Positions 1 through 8,868 are shown, counted from the first letter of the stretch. The stretch is DNA of 64,000 nucleotides from Mycolicibacterium sp. P1-18 (GCF_008329535.1 NZ_NPKR01000001.1:62001-126000), one strand, 5' to 3'. Numbers and translations: made by a program. Notes: generated from the letters alone by a model not told the origin.

Positions 1-576
1 GTCGAACGTGCGGAACCCGGTGCGGCTCACCGCATCGGCGCCCACGACGAACAACCCGATGCCGCCGTCGTCGGGCAGGGTGGCGCTGACGACGAACACG
101 TCGGCACTGTCGCCGGCGAGCACGGGGTTCTTCCGTCCGGTCAGCGTCCACGAATCACCCTGGCGCTCGGCTCGAGTCGCCACCCGCATCGAGACGCCGC
201 GCATGCCGGGCTCGTGGTGTGCCAGCGCCAGCAGCGTCTGGCCCTCGGCCACGTCGTCGAGCATCTTGCGCTGAGCGTCGTCGCCGAGTTCGGCGATCAC
301 GCCACCGGGGATCAGCGCGGCCGCGGCGACGGGTTCCGGGGCGAGGCGCCGGCCGATCTCGGTGAGCACCACCGTCAGCTCGATCTGGCCGGCCTCGTCC
401 GCGTCGAACCCCAGTCCGAGGATGCCCATCTCGGCCAGCTGCCCCCAGACCTCGCGGCTCCACCCGAGGTCGGTCTCGAGGACCTTCAGGCGCTTCTCGA
501 CGTCGTAGTTGCGCGTCAACACCTCGCTGGTGATGTTGCGCAGCAGGTCCTGCTCGTCTGTCAGATCGAAGTCCAT
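1..576 (-). CDS. Acyl-CoA dehydrogenase, small-subunit type (5' part only)
   Basis: The gene runs off the left edge. Only its first 192 codons are visible, read leftwards from an ATG at 576. The N-terminus (MDFDLTDEQ) and the later stretch LTGRKNPVLAGDSADVF match the helical N-domain and the start of the beta-domain of FAD-dependent acyl-CoA dehydrogenases, which form the alpha-beta double bond in fatty acyl-CoA or sterol side-chain oxidation. The start lies 7 bp after the stop of the upstream acyl-CoA dehydrogenase, so the two are probably co-transcribed. Paired mycobacterial enzymes of this kind (ChsE4-ChsE5, FadE28-FadE29) form alpha2beta2 heterotetramers. This one looks like the divergent beta partner, but the C-terminus cannot be checked. 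Confidence 0.85.
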   Translation of the reverse strand, partial: MDFDLTDEQDLLRNITSEVLTRNYDVEKRLKVLETDLGWSREVWGQLAEMGILGLGFDADEAGQIELTVVLTEIGRRLAPEPVAAAALIPGGVIAELGDDAQRKMLDDVAEGQTLLALAHHEPGMRGVSMRVATRAERQGDSWTLTGRKNPVLAGDSADVFVVSATLPDDGGIGLFVVGADAVSRTGFRTFD

Positions 577-583
577 GGCGTCC

Positions 584-1759
584 TCACAGTCCCAGAATCG
601 TCGACGCGACGATCGTGCGTTGCACTTCGTTGGTGCCGCCGTAGATCGACACCTTGCGGTAGTTCAGGTATTTCGGGGCGGCGTGCTGTGCCCACGGCGG
701 CGAGCCGATGCCGTCTCCGGCGTCGAACGGCAACGCGTCCGGGCCGGCGACGTCGACGAGCAGTTCGGTGACCGCCTGCTGCAGTTGGCTGCCCTTGAGC
801 TTGAGGATCGACGACGCCGGATTGGGCTTGCCGTCCGCCTCGGATCCGCTGACCCGCAGCTGCGTGAGTTCCAGTGCCAGCAGTTCGTTCTCGATCTCGG
901 CCACGCGCGCGGCGAACAGCGGATCCTCCAGCAGCGTCCCGTCTTCGGTCGCCGTCTGGGCCGCGTGCTCCTTGACCTGGGCCAACCACACCTTCGTCGT
1001 CCCGATCCGGGCGATGCCGGTGCGCTCGTTGCTCAGAAGGAACTTGGCGTAGGTCCAGCCGCTGTTCTCCTCGCCGACGAGCTGGTCGGCGGGCACGCGG
1101 ACGTCCTCGAAGAAGACCTCGTTGACCTCGTAGCCGCCGTCGATCAGCTTGATGGGGCGCAGCGTGATGCCCGGCGTCGACATCTCGGCAAGCAGGAACG
1201 AGATGCCGGCCTGCCGCTTCGGGGCGTTCGGGTCGGTGCGGGCGAGGACGAAGATCCAATCGGCGTACTGCCCGAGCGTGGTCCACGTCTTCTGCCCGTT
1301 GATCACGTACGAGTCACCGTCACGCACGGCGGTGGTGCGCACCGACGCCAGGTCCGACCCGGCCTCCGGCTCGGAGAAGCCCTGACACCACCAGATGTCC
1401 ACGTTGGCCGTCGGCGGAAGGAACCGCTCCTTGAGCGCCTGGGAGCCGAACCGCGCGATCACCGGTCCGACCATGCTGGCGTTGAACGCCAGCGGCTCCG
1501 GCACGCACGCCAGCCGCATCTCGTCGGACCAGATCTGGCGCTGCAGGGGCGTCCAGTCCTTGCCGCCCCATTCGACGGGCCAGTTGGGCACGGCCAACCC
1601 GTGCTCGTTCATGATCCGCTGGGCGGTCACCACGTCGTCGGGCAGCTTGAGCTCGCCGTCGCGGGCCCTGGCCCGGATGTCTGCGGGGATCTTCGTGGTG
1701 AAGAACTCACGCAGCTCGTCGCGGAACTTGGCGTCGTCGTCACTGAGCGTCAACTTCAC
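584..1759 (-). CDS. Acyl-CoA dehydrogenase, large-subunit type
   Basis: A 391-residue FAD-dependent acyl-CoA dehydrogenase, full length for the family. Recognisable parts are the FAD/substrate segment CQGFSEPEAGSDLAS (about residues 125-139), NGQKTWTT (about 154-161) and the C-terminal YGGTNEVQR. In medium-chain enzymes the catalytic Glu sits in the C-terminal motif (YEGT). Here that position is Gly, while a Glu at residue 245 (LLSNERTGIA) occupies the isovaleryl-CoA dehydrogenase-like position used by ChsE4. This fits the catalytic alpha subunit of a heterotetramer with the next gene. The start is GTG with GGAGG 7 nt upstream. The substrate is unknown; a sterol side chain or branched acyl-CoA is possible. 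Confidence 0.93.
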   Translation of the reverse strand: MKLTLSDDDAKFRDELREFFTTKIPADIRARARDGELKLPDDVVTAQRIMNEHGLAVPNWPVEWGGKDWTPLQRQIWSDEMRLACVPEPLAFNASMVGPVIARFGSQALKERFLPPTANVDIWWCQGFSEPEAGSDLASVRTTAVRDGDSYVINGQKTWTTLGQYADWIFVLARTDPNAPKRQAGISFLLAEMSTPGITLRPIKLIDGGYEVNEVFFEDVRVPADQLVGEENSGWTYAKFLLSNERTGIARIGTTKVWLAQVKEHAAQTATEDGTLLEDPLFAARVAEIENELLALELTQLRVSGSEADGKPNPASSILKLKGSQLQQAVTELLVDVAGPDALPFDAGDGIGSPPWAQHAAPKYLNYRKVSIYGGTNEVQRTIVASTILGL

Positions 1760-1884
1760 TGTCGAACCTCCGAATCTGCGGGCACGGCCCGACCGTCACT
1801 GCGACGTACTCTAGGAAGGCTATGCCTCCCCGTCGAGGGCGTCGCCGGGGACTCGAACGTGTACCCGGGGGCGAGCCCCAGCAA

Positions 1885-2559
1885 TCACCGGGCGCGGCGC
1901 ACCAACCGTTCTGAGTCCGAGATCACCATGCCCTTGCGCTCGAGGCGAATCCAGCCACGCTGGCTGAAGTCGGCCAGCGCCTTGTTCACCGTTTGCCGCG
2001 ACGATCCGACGAGGTGGGCCAGTTCTTCCTGGGTCAGGCCGTGGCTGACCCGGATGGCGCCGCCCTCCTGCACCCCGAATCTCTGCGCCAGGTCCAGCAG
2101 TTGCTTGGCCAGCCGGCCCGGTACGTCGTTGAGGACGAGGTCGGACACGGTGTCCTCGGTGCGGCGCAGCCGGCGGGCCAGCACCCTCAGCAACCGGTCG
2201 GCGACCTCGGGATGCTCCCCGATCCAAGACCGAAGGACGGTGCCGTCGACGGGCACCACGGTGACGTCTCCGAGCGCGGTCGCGGTGGAGGTGCGGGGGC
2301 CGGGGTCGAAGACCGACAGCTCACCGAAGGACTCCGCCGGGCCGCGCACGGTGAAGATGCTCTCCGGCGAACTGGAGGAGCCGCGACCGATCTTGACCTT
2401 GCCCTCGGCGATGACGTAGAGCCGGTCACCGTACTGGCCTTGGGCGAAGAACACGTGGCCGGGCTTGACGATCGCAGTGGACAGTCGGTCGGCGAGACCC
2501 CGCACGGCACCCGGGTCGACGCCTCGAAAGATGGCGGCCTGAAGGAGGGTCGATTCCAC
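1885..2559 (-). CDS. Crp/Fnr-family transcriptional regulator (cAMP receptor protein paralogue)
   Basis: A 224-residue regulator, the same length as mycobacterial Crp (Rv3676). It has an N-terminal cyclic-nucleotide-binding barrel (about residues 1-115), a dimerisation helix (RLLRVLARRLRRT) and a C-terminal winged helix-turn-helix (about 145-215). The phosphate-binding cassette FGELSVFDPGPRTSTAT is intact (G79, E80, R89, T90), so cAMP binding is plausible. The recognition helix reads SRQTVNKALADF where Rv3676 has SRETVNKALADF, a change at a residue that contacts DNA in the family. The GTG start at 2559 was chosen because it gives the family length and has GGAG 7 nt upstream. It resembles Crp1 of M. 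smegmatis more than the housekeeping Crp, but that assignment is inference. Confidence 0.88.
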   Translation of the reverse strand: MESTLLQAAIFRGVDPGAVRGLADRLSTAIVKPGHVFFAQGQYGDRLYVIAEGKVKIGRGSSSSPESIFTVRGPAESFGELSVFDPGPRTSTATALGDVTVVPVDGTVLRSWIGEHPEVADRLLRVLARRLRRTEDTVSDLVLNDVPGRLAKQLLDLAQRFGVQEGGAIRVSHGLTQEELAHLVGSSRQTVNKALADFSQRGWIRLERKGMVISDSERLVRRAR

Positions 2560-2659
2560 TGCGTTCTCCGAACTTCGAGCGTGACGTGGACGGCCGGTAC
2601 CCAGCTGACGAGGGCGAAAACCGGCCGGGGAAACCCGCTTTGGCGGCGCCGGGATCGTT

Positions 2660-2684
2660 GTTTCGACCCAACCGGCCGGGGTAG
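2660..2684 (+). promoter_or_regulatory. SigF-type promoter of the SRPBCC gene
   Basis: GTTT (2660-2663), a 15-nt spacer and GGGTAG (2679-2684) match the mycobacterial SigF consensus GTTT-N15-17-GGGTAT. The site ends 31 bp before the GTG start of the SRPBCC gene and lies in the 156-bp gap shared with crp. A SigF-family sigma factor is encoded about 9 kb to the right. Confidence 0.7.
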
Positions 2685-2715
2685 GCGGCGGACCACCGAC
2701 AACTAGGAGGTTCCC

Positions 2716-3261
2716 GTGAACGTGGTGGACAGCACCAAGGAACAGGTCAAACACATCGTCGAGAAGGTGGCCCAGAAGGTCACCGAGAAGACGTCGACGA
2801 CGGGCGTCGGGTTCGGCTCGTCGCTCCAAGCCGTCACCGTCGGCCGGCCCCGCGCCGAGGTGATGGGCCTCTTCACCGACGCCAACCGCCTCTCACAGGT
2901 GTTCGGCGACGTCGCGGAGGTCAGCAGCACCGGACCCGACCGGATGCGGTGGAAGTTCACCGCCGCCGGTGACGACGGCAGTCCCGGCCCGGAGTGGGAG
3001 TGCGTCGTGGTCACCGAGGACGACGCCCGGCTGCGCTTCGTCGACGTCGACCCCAACCAGAAGGCCGAGATCACGCTCGAATTCCGTGACGCGCCCCGCG
3101 ACCGCGGCACCGAAGTGATTGCGCGCGCAAGCAGTCCGGCGCCCGGCGCGCTCACCGGCCTGCTGACCTACAAGGCGCTCTATCGGGCGAGCGCCCTCCT
3201 CACCACCGGCGAAGTCCCGACCTTGCGCCACAACCCAAGTGCCCGCACCTCCAACCGCTGA
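2716..3261 (+). CDS. SRPBCC (polyketide cyclase/START-fold) family protein
   Basis: A 181-residue protein. After a charged amphipathic N-terminal helix (about residues 1-30, Lys/Glu-rich) comes an SRPBCC-like lipid/ligand-binding domain. The pattern AVTVGRPRAEVMGLFTDANR followed by strands such as MRWKF and AEITLEFRD is typical of this fold. The GTG start is set by a near-perfect AGGAGG (2705-2710) 5 nt upstream. A SigF-type promoter precedes it, and the broken alcohol dehydrogenase follows 13 bp after its stop, so they were probably one stress-induced operon. The ligand is unknown and no catalytic residues can be assigned. Confidence 0.82.
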   Translation: MNVVDSTKEQVKHIVEKVAQKVTEKTSTTGVGFGSSLQAVTVGRPRAEVMGLFTDANRLSQVFGDVAEVSSTGPDRMRWKFTAAGDDGSPGPEWECVVVTEDDARLRFVDVDPNQKAEITLEFRDAPRDRGTEVIARASSPAPGALTGLLTYKALYRASALLTTGEVPTLRHNPSARTSNR

Positions 3262-3274
3262 GAAGGAAAGTCAC

Positions 3275-4095
3275 ATGAGAGCTCTCGTCTGGAACGGCGT
3301 CAACGACCTGGCCGTCGAAACGGTCGACGACCCCACCCTGCTCAACCCCCACGACGTCATCGTCGCCGTCACGTTGACCACCACGTGCGGATCGGACCTG
3401 CACTTCATCGACGGATACATCCCCGGCATGCGGGAAGGCGACGTCTTCGGCCACGAATTCATGGGCACCGTCGTCGAGGTCGGCCGCGACGTCGAGAAGA
3501 TCGCGGTGGGCACCCGGGTCGTCGTGCCGTCCTTCATCGCGTGCAACCGCTGCTGGTACTGCGATCACGACCTCGACACCACGAATCCCAACCCCGACCT
3601 GCAGGCACCGCTGCTCGGTTCCCCCACCGCGGGCATCTACGGCTACACCCACGAGTTCGGCGGCTACGCCGGATCGCACGCGCAGTACGTCCGGGTGCCG
3701 TTCGGTGACGTGAACTGTTTCGCCGTGCCGGACTTCGTCACCGACGAGCAGGCGCTGTTCATGTCCGACGCGGTGCCGACGGGCTACATGGGCGCCGACT
3801 TCTGCGACATCGCCGGCGGCGACGTCGTCGCGGTGTGGGGAGCCGGCGGGGTCGGTCTGATGGCGGCCCGCAGCGCCCTGCTGAACGGAGCGGGCCGGGT
3901 CATCTCCATCGACCGCGTTCGGCGCAGCAACACGGTCAGCGCTACGTCAAGCAGTTCTTCGACTACGTGGAGCAGGGCGACCTCGACCCGTCGGTGCTGA
4001 TCACCCATGACCTGCCGCTCGAGGAGGGTGTCCGCGCCTACGACATCTTCAAGAACAAGGCTGACGGCTGCATCCGGGTGGCGTTGCGGCCCTGA
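3275..4095 (+). pseudogene. Zinc-dependent alcohol/formaldehyde dehydrogenase, internally deleted and frameshifted
   Basis: The N-terminal two thirds match medium-chain zinc dehydrogenases of the glutathione-independent formaldehyde dehydrogenase type: catalytic Cys in TTCGSDLHF, GHEFMG, and the Rossmann motif VWGAGGVGLMAARS. The frame stays homologous to RVISIDR near 3916 and then runs to a stop at 4000. A typical C-terminus (QQHGQRYVKQFFDYVEQ to IRVALRP) resumes at about 3925 in another frame and ends at 4095. About 120 residues of the usual roughly 390 are missing at the junction. The structural zinc site is also short: ACNRCWYC has three Cys and the usual fourth is absent. AAGGAAAG precedes the ATG. 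The gene is probably inactive unless the assembly is wrong here. Confidence 0.8.
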
Positions 4096-4114
4096 GGGAT
4101 TCGCCGGGGATCGA

Positions 4115-4142
4115 CGCTCACCGCGGCAGGATGCGGTGAGCG
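4115..4142. terminator. Bidirectional hairpin terminator
   Basis: A perfect 10-bp inverted repeat, CGCTCACCGC (4115-4124) and GCGGTGAGCG (4133-4142), with an 8-nt loop. It lies between the convergent ends of the broken dehydrogenase and the DUF2795 gene. There is no U-tract, which is usual for mycobacterial terminators. Confidence 0.6.
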
Positions 4143-4161
4143 CCGATTCCCTACTTCCGGC

Positions 4162-4368
4162 TCAGCTGCCGCCGAGCGCGTCCTCCGCACCCAGTGCCTG
4201 CATCACCGCGCTGGGTCCGTCGAAGCTGTCCTTCTTCAGGCCCTTGAGCGTGTTGACGAGGTCGTCGTCGGCGCCGTTGCCCTTGGCGTGTTCGGCGAGA
4301 TCCTCCGGCGTGCCCGGGTAGTCGAATCCCTTGAGGTAGTGCTGAACGTCGGTCACTTGGTATCCCAT
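4162..4368 (-). CDS. DUF2795 domain protein, small stress protein
   Basis: A 68-residue soluble protein. The sequence VQHYLKGFDYPGTPEDLAEH followed by a GLKKDSFDGPSAVMQAL helix matches the small DUF2795 fold common in actinobacteria. The biochemical function is unknown. The ATG at 4368 lies only 10 nt downstream of a SigF-type -10 element and has no clear ribosome-binding site, so the transcript is probably leaderless or nearly so. It is divergent from the GAF-ANTAR gene. Similar proteins are often stress-induced, which agrees with the promoter; the role itself is inference. Confidence 0.78.
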   Translation of the reverse strand: MGYQVTDVQHYLKGFDYPGTPEDLAEHAKGNGADDDLVNTLKGLKKDSFDGPSAVMQALGAEDALGGS

Positions 4369-4378
4369 GCCGGACGAG

Positions 4379-4403
4379 CTACCCCTGCGGATCGTCCCCA
4401 AAC
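4379..4403 (-). promoter_or_regulatory. SigF-type promoter of the DUF2795 gene
   Basis: On the minus strand GTTT (4403-4400), a 15-nt spacer and GGGTAG (4384-4379) match the SigF consensus. Ten bases separate the -10 element from the ATG, implying a very short leader. Confidence 0.72.
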
Positions 4404-4538
4404 GACCGGGCTCGTCCCACCTTCCGTGCCGGAGGTAGGCGAGAAGCGCTGAGCTGCAACGCCACCGGTCACGACGTACCGCATCGCTTCGCGATCTGGA
4501 TGCCACGCTTCGCTGGACGGCCGAATCGCACCGCGGCC

Positions 4539-4563
4539 GGTTGACCGGGGCTCTCGCGGGTAG
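4539..4563 (+). promoter_or_regulatory. Possible SigF-type promoter of the GAF-ANTAR gene
   Basis: GGTT (4539-4542), a 15-nt spacer and GGGTAG (4558-4563) resemble the SigF pattern. The -35 differs from GTTT, so this is weaker than the sites at 2660 and 4379. It sits 51 bp upstream of the ATG at 4615. Confidence 0.4.
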
Positions 4564-4614
4564 ACGACCCGCACGCTGCCGGACGCGTGTGCGGCAGCCG
4601 AAAGGTGAACCACG

Positions 4615-5360
4615 ATGCAACCACTCCCCCGCCCGCCGTTGAGCCTCGGAGACGAGCTCGCCGCGGTGCATGCGCGCCTGTCCGGCATCCTGCTCACCGA
4701 GCAGACGATGGACACGGCCCTCCAGTTGATCACCTCGTTGGCCAAGGACACGATCGTGGGCAGTGTCGGCTTCGGTGTCACCCTGATGCGCTCCGACGGT
4801 CGACCGGCGACGTCGGCCGCCACCGGCGAGGTCGTCGACACCCTGGACCGGCTGCAGTACGGACTGGAGGAGGGCCCGTGCCTGACCGCCTGGGCCACGT
4901 CCACCGTGATCCGGATCGACGACCTCACCACCGACGGGCGCTGGCCCATCTGGTCGCCGCGGGCGGCGAGCATGGGCATGAGGTCGGTGCTCAGCGCTCC
5001 GATGGAGGCCGGCGGCACGTCGTGGGGCGCGGTCAAGGTGTACGCCGAGACCACGGCATGCTTCGACGAACGTTCCGAGGACCTGTTGCGGCGGTTCGGC
5101 GACCAGGCGGCGATCTTCGTCAGCAACGTCCAGACCGCGGAGGCCACGCAGCGCCTCGGCGACGAGCTGAAGGAGACGCTGCGCAGCCGCGACGTCATCT
5201 CCGTTGCCGCGGCATGGTGATGGCACGCCGGGGCCTCGACTCCGAGCGCGCCTATCGCCAACTCGTGTCACTGGCACGGCAGGCACGCATTCCACTGACG
5301 GAACTGGCCGAGCGCATGGTGGCCTCTCCAGTTCGGCGAGATCCCCCCGCTGATCGATGA
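4615..5360 (+). pseudogene. GAF-ANTAR regulator with a 1-bp frameshift
   Basis: The first 200 codons encode a GAF sensor domain (LEEGPCLTAWATSTV, IDDLTTDGRWP) and the start of an ANTAR RNA-binding helix bundle, which antiterminates transcription in related proteins. At 5205-5211 the frame shifts and stops at 5220 after DVISVAAAW. The rest of the ANTAR domain (GMVMARRGLDSERAYRQLV, then RIPLTELAERMV) continues in the next frame to a stop at 5360. One missing base (gttgcc-gcggcatg) explains the break. The sensor half could still be made, but without its RNA-binding half. The start ATG at 4615 has AAAGG upstream. A sequencing error is the main alternative. Confidence 0.8.
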
Positions 5361-5653
5361 CCGCGTCGGCGAGCGAGCGTCTGCACGAGGCCTACGAGGC
5401 GTCGCGGCTCACCGTGCCCGAACTGTGGTTGCGGTACTTCGCCCTCGGTGGGGAGGCCAGTGAGATGGAGGTCGACGCGTACCTCAACGGTGCGCTGGCA
5501 CTGCCTGCGTTTCAGCACGACATGCTGGCCCACGCCATCAACGAGCGACTCGACGAGATTGCCCCACCGCGGGCGCCCTACAGCGACGCGTTCATGCCGA
5601 CCAGCTTCCTAAACGACTACCTGTGGGACGGGGATCACGGCGAGCCGGCCTGA
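5357..5653 (+). CDS. Conserved hypothetical protein, 98 aa
   Basis: A small acidic protein that starts with an ATG overlapping the stop of the GAF-ANTAR gene by 4 bp (ATGA), so it is translationally coupled to that broken gene. It is predicted all-helical (LHEAYEASRLTVPELWLRYF, then AYLNGALALPAFQHDMLAHA) with no membrane segment or known catalytic motif. Similar short proteins are found beside signalling genes in actinobacteria, but I do not recognise a named family. A role with the ANTAR regulator is suggested only by the overlap. Confidence 0.7.
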   Translation: MTASASERLHEAYEASRLTVPELWLRYFALGGEASEMEVDAYLNGALALPAFQHDMLAHAINERLDEIAPPRAPYSDAFMPTSFLNDYLWDGDHGEPA

Positions 5654-5743
5654 CCGGACGCGGGCTTTTTCGCGGAAGTGGGTATGCACGTGCCCGACGG
5701 ACGCCGGTCGCGCGCCGTCGTCGACGAGCGAAGAAGGTGCCAT

Positions 5744-6487
5744 GTGTTAGGCCTGCCCGACGGTGTCCATGCCTGCCTCTTCGATCTCGACGGGGTGTTG
5801 ACCGACACCGCGAGCGTGCACCGCAAGGCGTGGAAGGCGATGTTCGACGAGTTCCTCGAGTCGTGGTCGAAGCGGTCGGGTACGGAATTCGTGCCGTTCG
5901 ACGTCGATGCCGACTACCTACGGTACGTCGACGGGAAGACCCGCGCAGACGGCGTGCGGTCCTTCCTGCAGAGCCGGGGTATCACCCTGCCGGAGGGCTC
6001 CCCCGACGACGGCGACGACACCGAGACCGTCAACGGACTCGGCAACCGCAAGAACGACGCGTTCCAGAAGACGATGCACACCGACGGCGTCACGGTGTTC
6101 GAGGGCTCGCGACGGTACCTGGAAGAGGTTGTCAAGCAAGGGTTTTCGGTGGCGGTGGTGTCGTCGTCGGCCAACACCCGTGAAGTGCTCGAGCTGACCG
6201 GTCTGGCGAAGTTCGTCGACCAGCGCGTCGACGGCGTGACCATCCGCGACGAGCACATCGCCGGAAAACCGGCACCCGACTCCTATCTGGAGGGAGCCCG
6301 CCGGCTGGGCGTGGACCCCGCGGCGGCGGCCGTCTTCGAAGACGCGCTCTCGGGGGTCGAGGCCGGGCGGGCGGGTCACTTCGGCCTGGTGGTCGGCGTG
6401 GACCGCGTCGGGCAGGCCGACGCCCTTCGCGAACACGGTGCCGACGTCGTCGTCACCGACCTCGCCGACCTCCTGTCGCCCCGATGA
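5744..6487 (+). CDS. HAD-family beta-phosphoglucomutase
   Basis: A 247-residue HAD hydrolase. [18 protein letters not shown] holds the nucleophile and acid/base Asp pair of the beta-phosphoglucomutase group, followed by the cap domain, [12 protein letters not shown] (motif II), GKPAPDSYL (motif III Lys) and [12 protein letters not shown] (motif IV). It should convert beta-glucose 1-phosphate to glucose 6-phosphate. The GTG at 5744 was chosen because AAGAAGG lies 6 nt upstream and it trims the protein to family length. It overlaps the GH65 gene by 4 bp, the same pairing as Rv3400-Rv3401: the phosphorylase releases beta-glucose 1-phosphate and this enzyme feeds it to glycolysis. Confidence 0.9.
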   Translation: MLGLPDGVHACLFDLDGVLTDTASVHRKAWKAMFDEFLESWSKRSGTEFVPFDVDADYLRYVDGKTRADGVRSFLQSRGITLPEGSPDDGDDTETVNGLGNRKNDAFQKTMHTDGVTVFEGSRRYLEEVVKQGFSVAVVSSSANTREVLELTGLAKFVDQRVDGVTIRDEHIAGKPAPDSYLEGARRLGVDPAAAAVFEDALSGVEAGRAGHFGLVVGVDRVGQADALREHGADVVVTDLADLLSPR

Positions 6488-8844
6488 CGCCCGATCCCAC
6501 CTATCCGGTGGAGCCGTGGCGGCTTCGGGAGACCACGCTGGACCTGGACTTCCTCCCCCAGTCGGAGTCGCTGTTCGCGTTGTCCAACGGCCACCTGGGG
6601 ATGCGCGGAAACTTCGACGAGGGCGAGCCGCACGGCACGCCGGGCACCTACCTCAACTCGTTCTTCGAGATCCGGCCGCTGCCCTACGCCGAGGCGGGCT
6701 TCGGCTACCCGGAGGAGGGCCAGACCCTGGTCGACGTGACCAACGGCAAGGTCATGCGGCTGATGGTCGACGACGAGCCGTTCGACGTCCGATACGGCGA
6801 ACTGCTGCACCACGAACGAACTCTGGACTTTCGCGCCGGTACGTTGACCCGCACCGTCCGGTGGCGCTCACCGGCGGGTCGATTGGTCGACGTGACCAGC
6901 ACCCGGTTGGTGTCCCTGGCTCAGCGCGGCGTCGCGGCCGTCGAATACGTCGTCGAAGCGGTCGACGAATTCACCAGGGTGACACTGCAATCGGAGCTCG
7001 TGGCCAACGAGGATCAACCCGAGACCTCGGAGGACCCGCGGGCGGCGGCCCTGCTGGAGAAGCCGCTGGAGGCCGTGTCGCACGACTGCGACGGCGAGCG
7101 GGCGGTGCTGATCCACCGCACCCGGCAGAGCGACCTCACCATGGCCGCCGCCATGGACCACGACGTCGAGGTCCCCGGCCGCGTCGAGGTGCACACCGAG
7201 TGCTGGGACGACCTGGCCCGCACGACGGTCATCTGCGGTCTGCGCCCCGGCCAGAAGCTGCGCGTCGTGAAGTATCTGGCGTACGGCTGGTCCAGCCTGC
7301 GGTCGCGGCCGGCGTTGCACGACCAGGTCGCCGGCGCGCTGACCGGGGCGCGGTACACCGGGTGGCAGGGCCTTCTCGACGCCCAGCGCGCGTACCTCGA
7401 CGACTTCTGGGACAACGCCGACGTCGAGGTGGAGGGCGACCCGGAGATCCAGCAGGCGGTGCGCTTCGGACTGTTCCACGTGCTGCAGGCCAGCGCGCGG
7501 GCCGAGCGTCGAGCCATCGCGGGCAAGGGACTCACCGGCACGGGGTACGACGGGCACGCCTTCTGGGACACCGAGGGATTCGTGCTGCCCGTGCTGACCT
7601 ACACCCATCCCCATGCCGCCGCCGACGCGCTGCGCTGGCGGGCGTCGACCCTCGAGTTGGCCCGCGCGCGGGCCAGCGAACTCGACCTGACCGGCGCCAC
7701 CTTCCCGTGGCGCACCATCCGGGGACAGGAGTGCTCGGCGTATTGGCCGGCCGGGACCGCGGCCTGGCACGTCAACGCCGACATCGCCGTCGCGTTCGAG
7801 CGCTACCGCGTGGTCACCGGGGATCAGTCCCTCGAGGAGGACTGCGGTCTCGAGGTGCTCATCGAGACGGCCCGCTTGTGGGTGTCCCTCGGACATCACG
7901 ACCGCCACGGCCGCTGGCACCTCGACGGGGTCACCGGGCCCGACGAGTACACGGCGGTGGTGCGCGACAACGTCTTCACCAACCTGATGGCCGCCGACAA
8001 CCTGCGCATCGCCGCGGCAGCGTGCAGTCGCCATTCCGAGCGCGCCCGCGCCCTGGGCGTCACCACCGAGGAGACCGCGGCGTGGCGCGACGCGGCCGAC
8101 GCCGTGCACGTGCCCGTGGACGAGGGCCTCGGCGTGCACCAGCAGTGCGAGGGCTTCACCACGCTGCGCGAGTGGGACTTCGACGACAACACGCGGTATC
8201 CGCTGCTGTTGAACGAACCCTACGTGCGGCTCTATCCGGCGCAGGTGATCAAGCAGGCCGACCTGGTGCTGGCCATGCACTGGCAGAGCCACGCGTTCAC
8301 CCGCGAGCAGAAGGCCCGCAACGTCGACTACTACGAGCCGCGGATGGTGCGGGACTCCTCGCTGTCGGCGTCGACCCAGGCCGTGATGTGCGCCGAGGTG
8401 GGGCATCTGGAACTGGCGCACGACTACGCCTACGAGGCGGCGCTGATCGACCTGCGCAATCTGCACGACAACACCAGCGACGGCCTGCACATGGCCTCGC
8501 TGGCGGGTGCGTGGACGGCACTCGTCGCCGGCTTCGGCGGGCTGCGCGACGACGACGGCGTGCTGGAACTCGACCCCCACCTGCCCGAGCAGATCACCCG
8601 GCTGCGGTTCCGCATCCGCTGGCACGGTCAGCGCATCACCGTCGACGCCAACCACGCCGAGGTGGTGTACCGCTTGTCGGCCCGCGACGGTCAGACCGAC
8701 GCCCGGCTGACCATCCGCCACGCCGGGGCCGACCTGGACCTGAGCACCGACGAGCCCACTACCGTGCGGCTGCACGACAACGTCCCGTCGCTGCCGGAAC
8801 CCACGCAGCCGGCGGGCCGACGGCCGCAGCGCCGGCTGCGGTGA
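6484..8844 (+). CDS. Glycoside hydrolase family 65 disaccharide phosphorylase
   Basis: A 786-residue GH65 protein resembling Rv3401. It has an N-terminal beta-sandwich domain (about residues 1-270), an (alpha/alpha)6 catalytic barrel and a small C-terminal beta domain. The catalytic acid lies in [12 protein letters not shown] (Glu about 488), and [11 protein letters not shown] and [11 protein letters not shown] are typical phosphate-site segments. Family members phosphorolyse trehalose, maltose or related alpha-glucobioses to beta-glucose 1-phosphate and a sugar. The ATG overlaps the mutase stop (ATGA), so the two work in sequence. The exact substrate cannot be read from sequence; trehalose or kojibiose-type sugars are possible in mycobacteria. 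Confidence 0.92.
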   Translation: MTPDPTYPVEPWRLRETTLDLDFLPQSESLFALSNGHLGMRGNFDEGEPHGTPGTYLNSFFEIRPLPYAEAGFGYPEEGQTLVDVTNGKVMRLMVDDEPFDVRYGELLHHERTLDFRAGTLTRTVRWRSPAGRLVDVTSTRLVSLAQRGVAAVEYVVEAVDEFTRVTLQSELVANEDQPETSEDPRAAALLEKPLEAVSHDCDGERAVLIHRTRQSDLTMAAAMDHDVEVPGRVEVHTECWDDLARTTVICGLRPGQKLRVVKYLAYGWSSLRSRPALHDQVAGALTGARYTGWQGLLDAQRAYLDDFWDNADVEVEGDPEIQQAVRFGLFHVLQASARAERRAIAGKGLTGTGYDGHAFWDTEGFVLPVLTYTHPHAAADALRWRASTLELARARASELDLTGATFPWRTIRGQECSAYWPAGTAAWHVNADIAVAFERYRVVTGDQSLEEDCGLEVLIETARLWVSLGHHDRHGRWHLDGVTGPDEYTAVVRDNVFTNLMAADNLRIAAAACSRHSERARALGVTTEETAAWRDAADAVHVPVDEGLGVHQQCEGFTTLREWDFDDNTRYPLLLNEPYVRLYPAQVIKQADLVLAMHWQSHAFTREQKARNVDYYEPRMVRDSSLSASTQAVMCAEVGHLELAHDYAYEAALIDLRNLHDNTSDGLHMASLAGAWTALVAGFGGLRDDDGVLELDPHLPEQITRLRFRIRWHGQRITVDANHAEVVYRLSARDGQTDARLTIRHAGADLDLSTDEPTTVRLHDNVPSLPEPTQPAGRRPQRRLR

Positions 8845-8868
8845 GTGCGCGGCCCGGGGAGCGGGTAC

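Noticed and set aside
509..2419. Plus-strand open frame antisense to the acyl-CoA dehydrogenase and crp genes
   Set aside because: No recognisable motif, while the opposite strand encodes intact conserved enzymes.
5680..5685. GGGTAT, a perfect SigF-type -10, before the phosphoglucomutase gene
   Set aside because: No GTTT or near match lies 15-17 nt upstream, so the full promoter pattern is missing.
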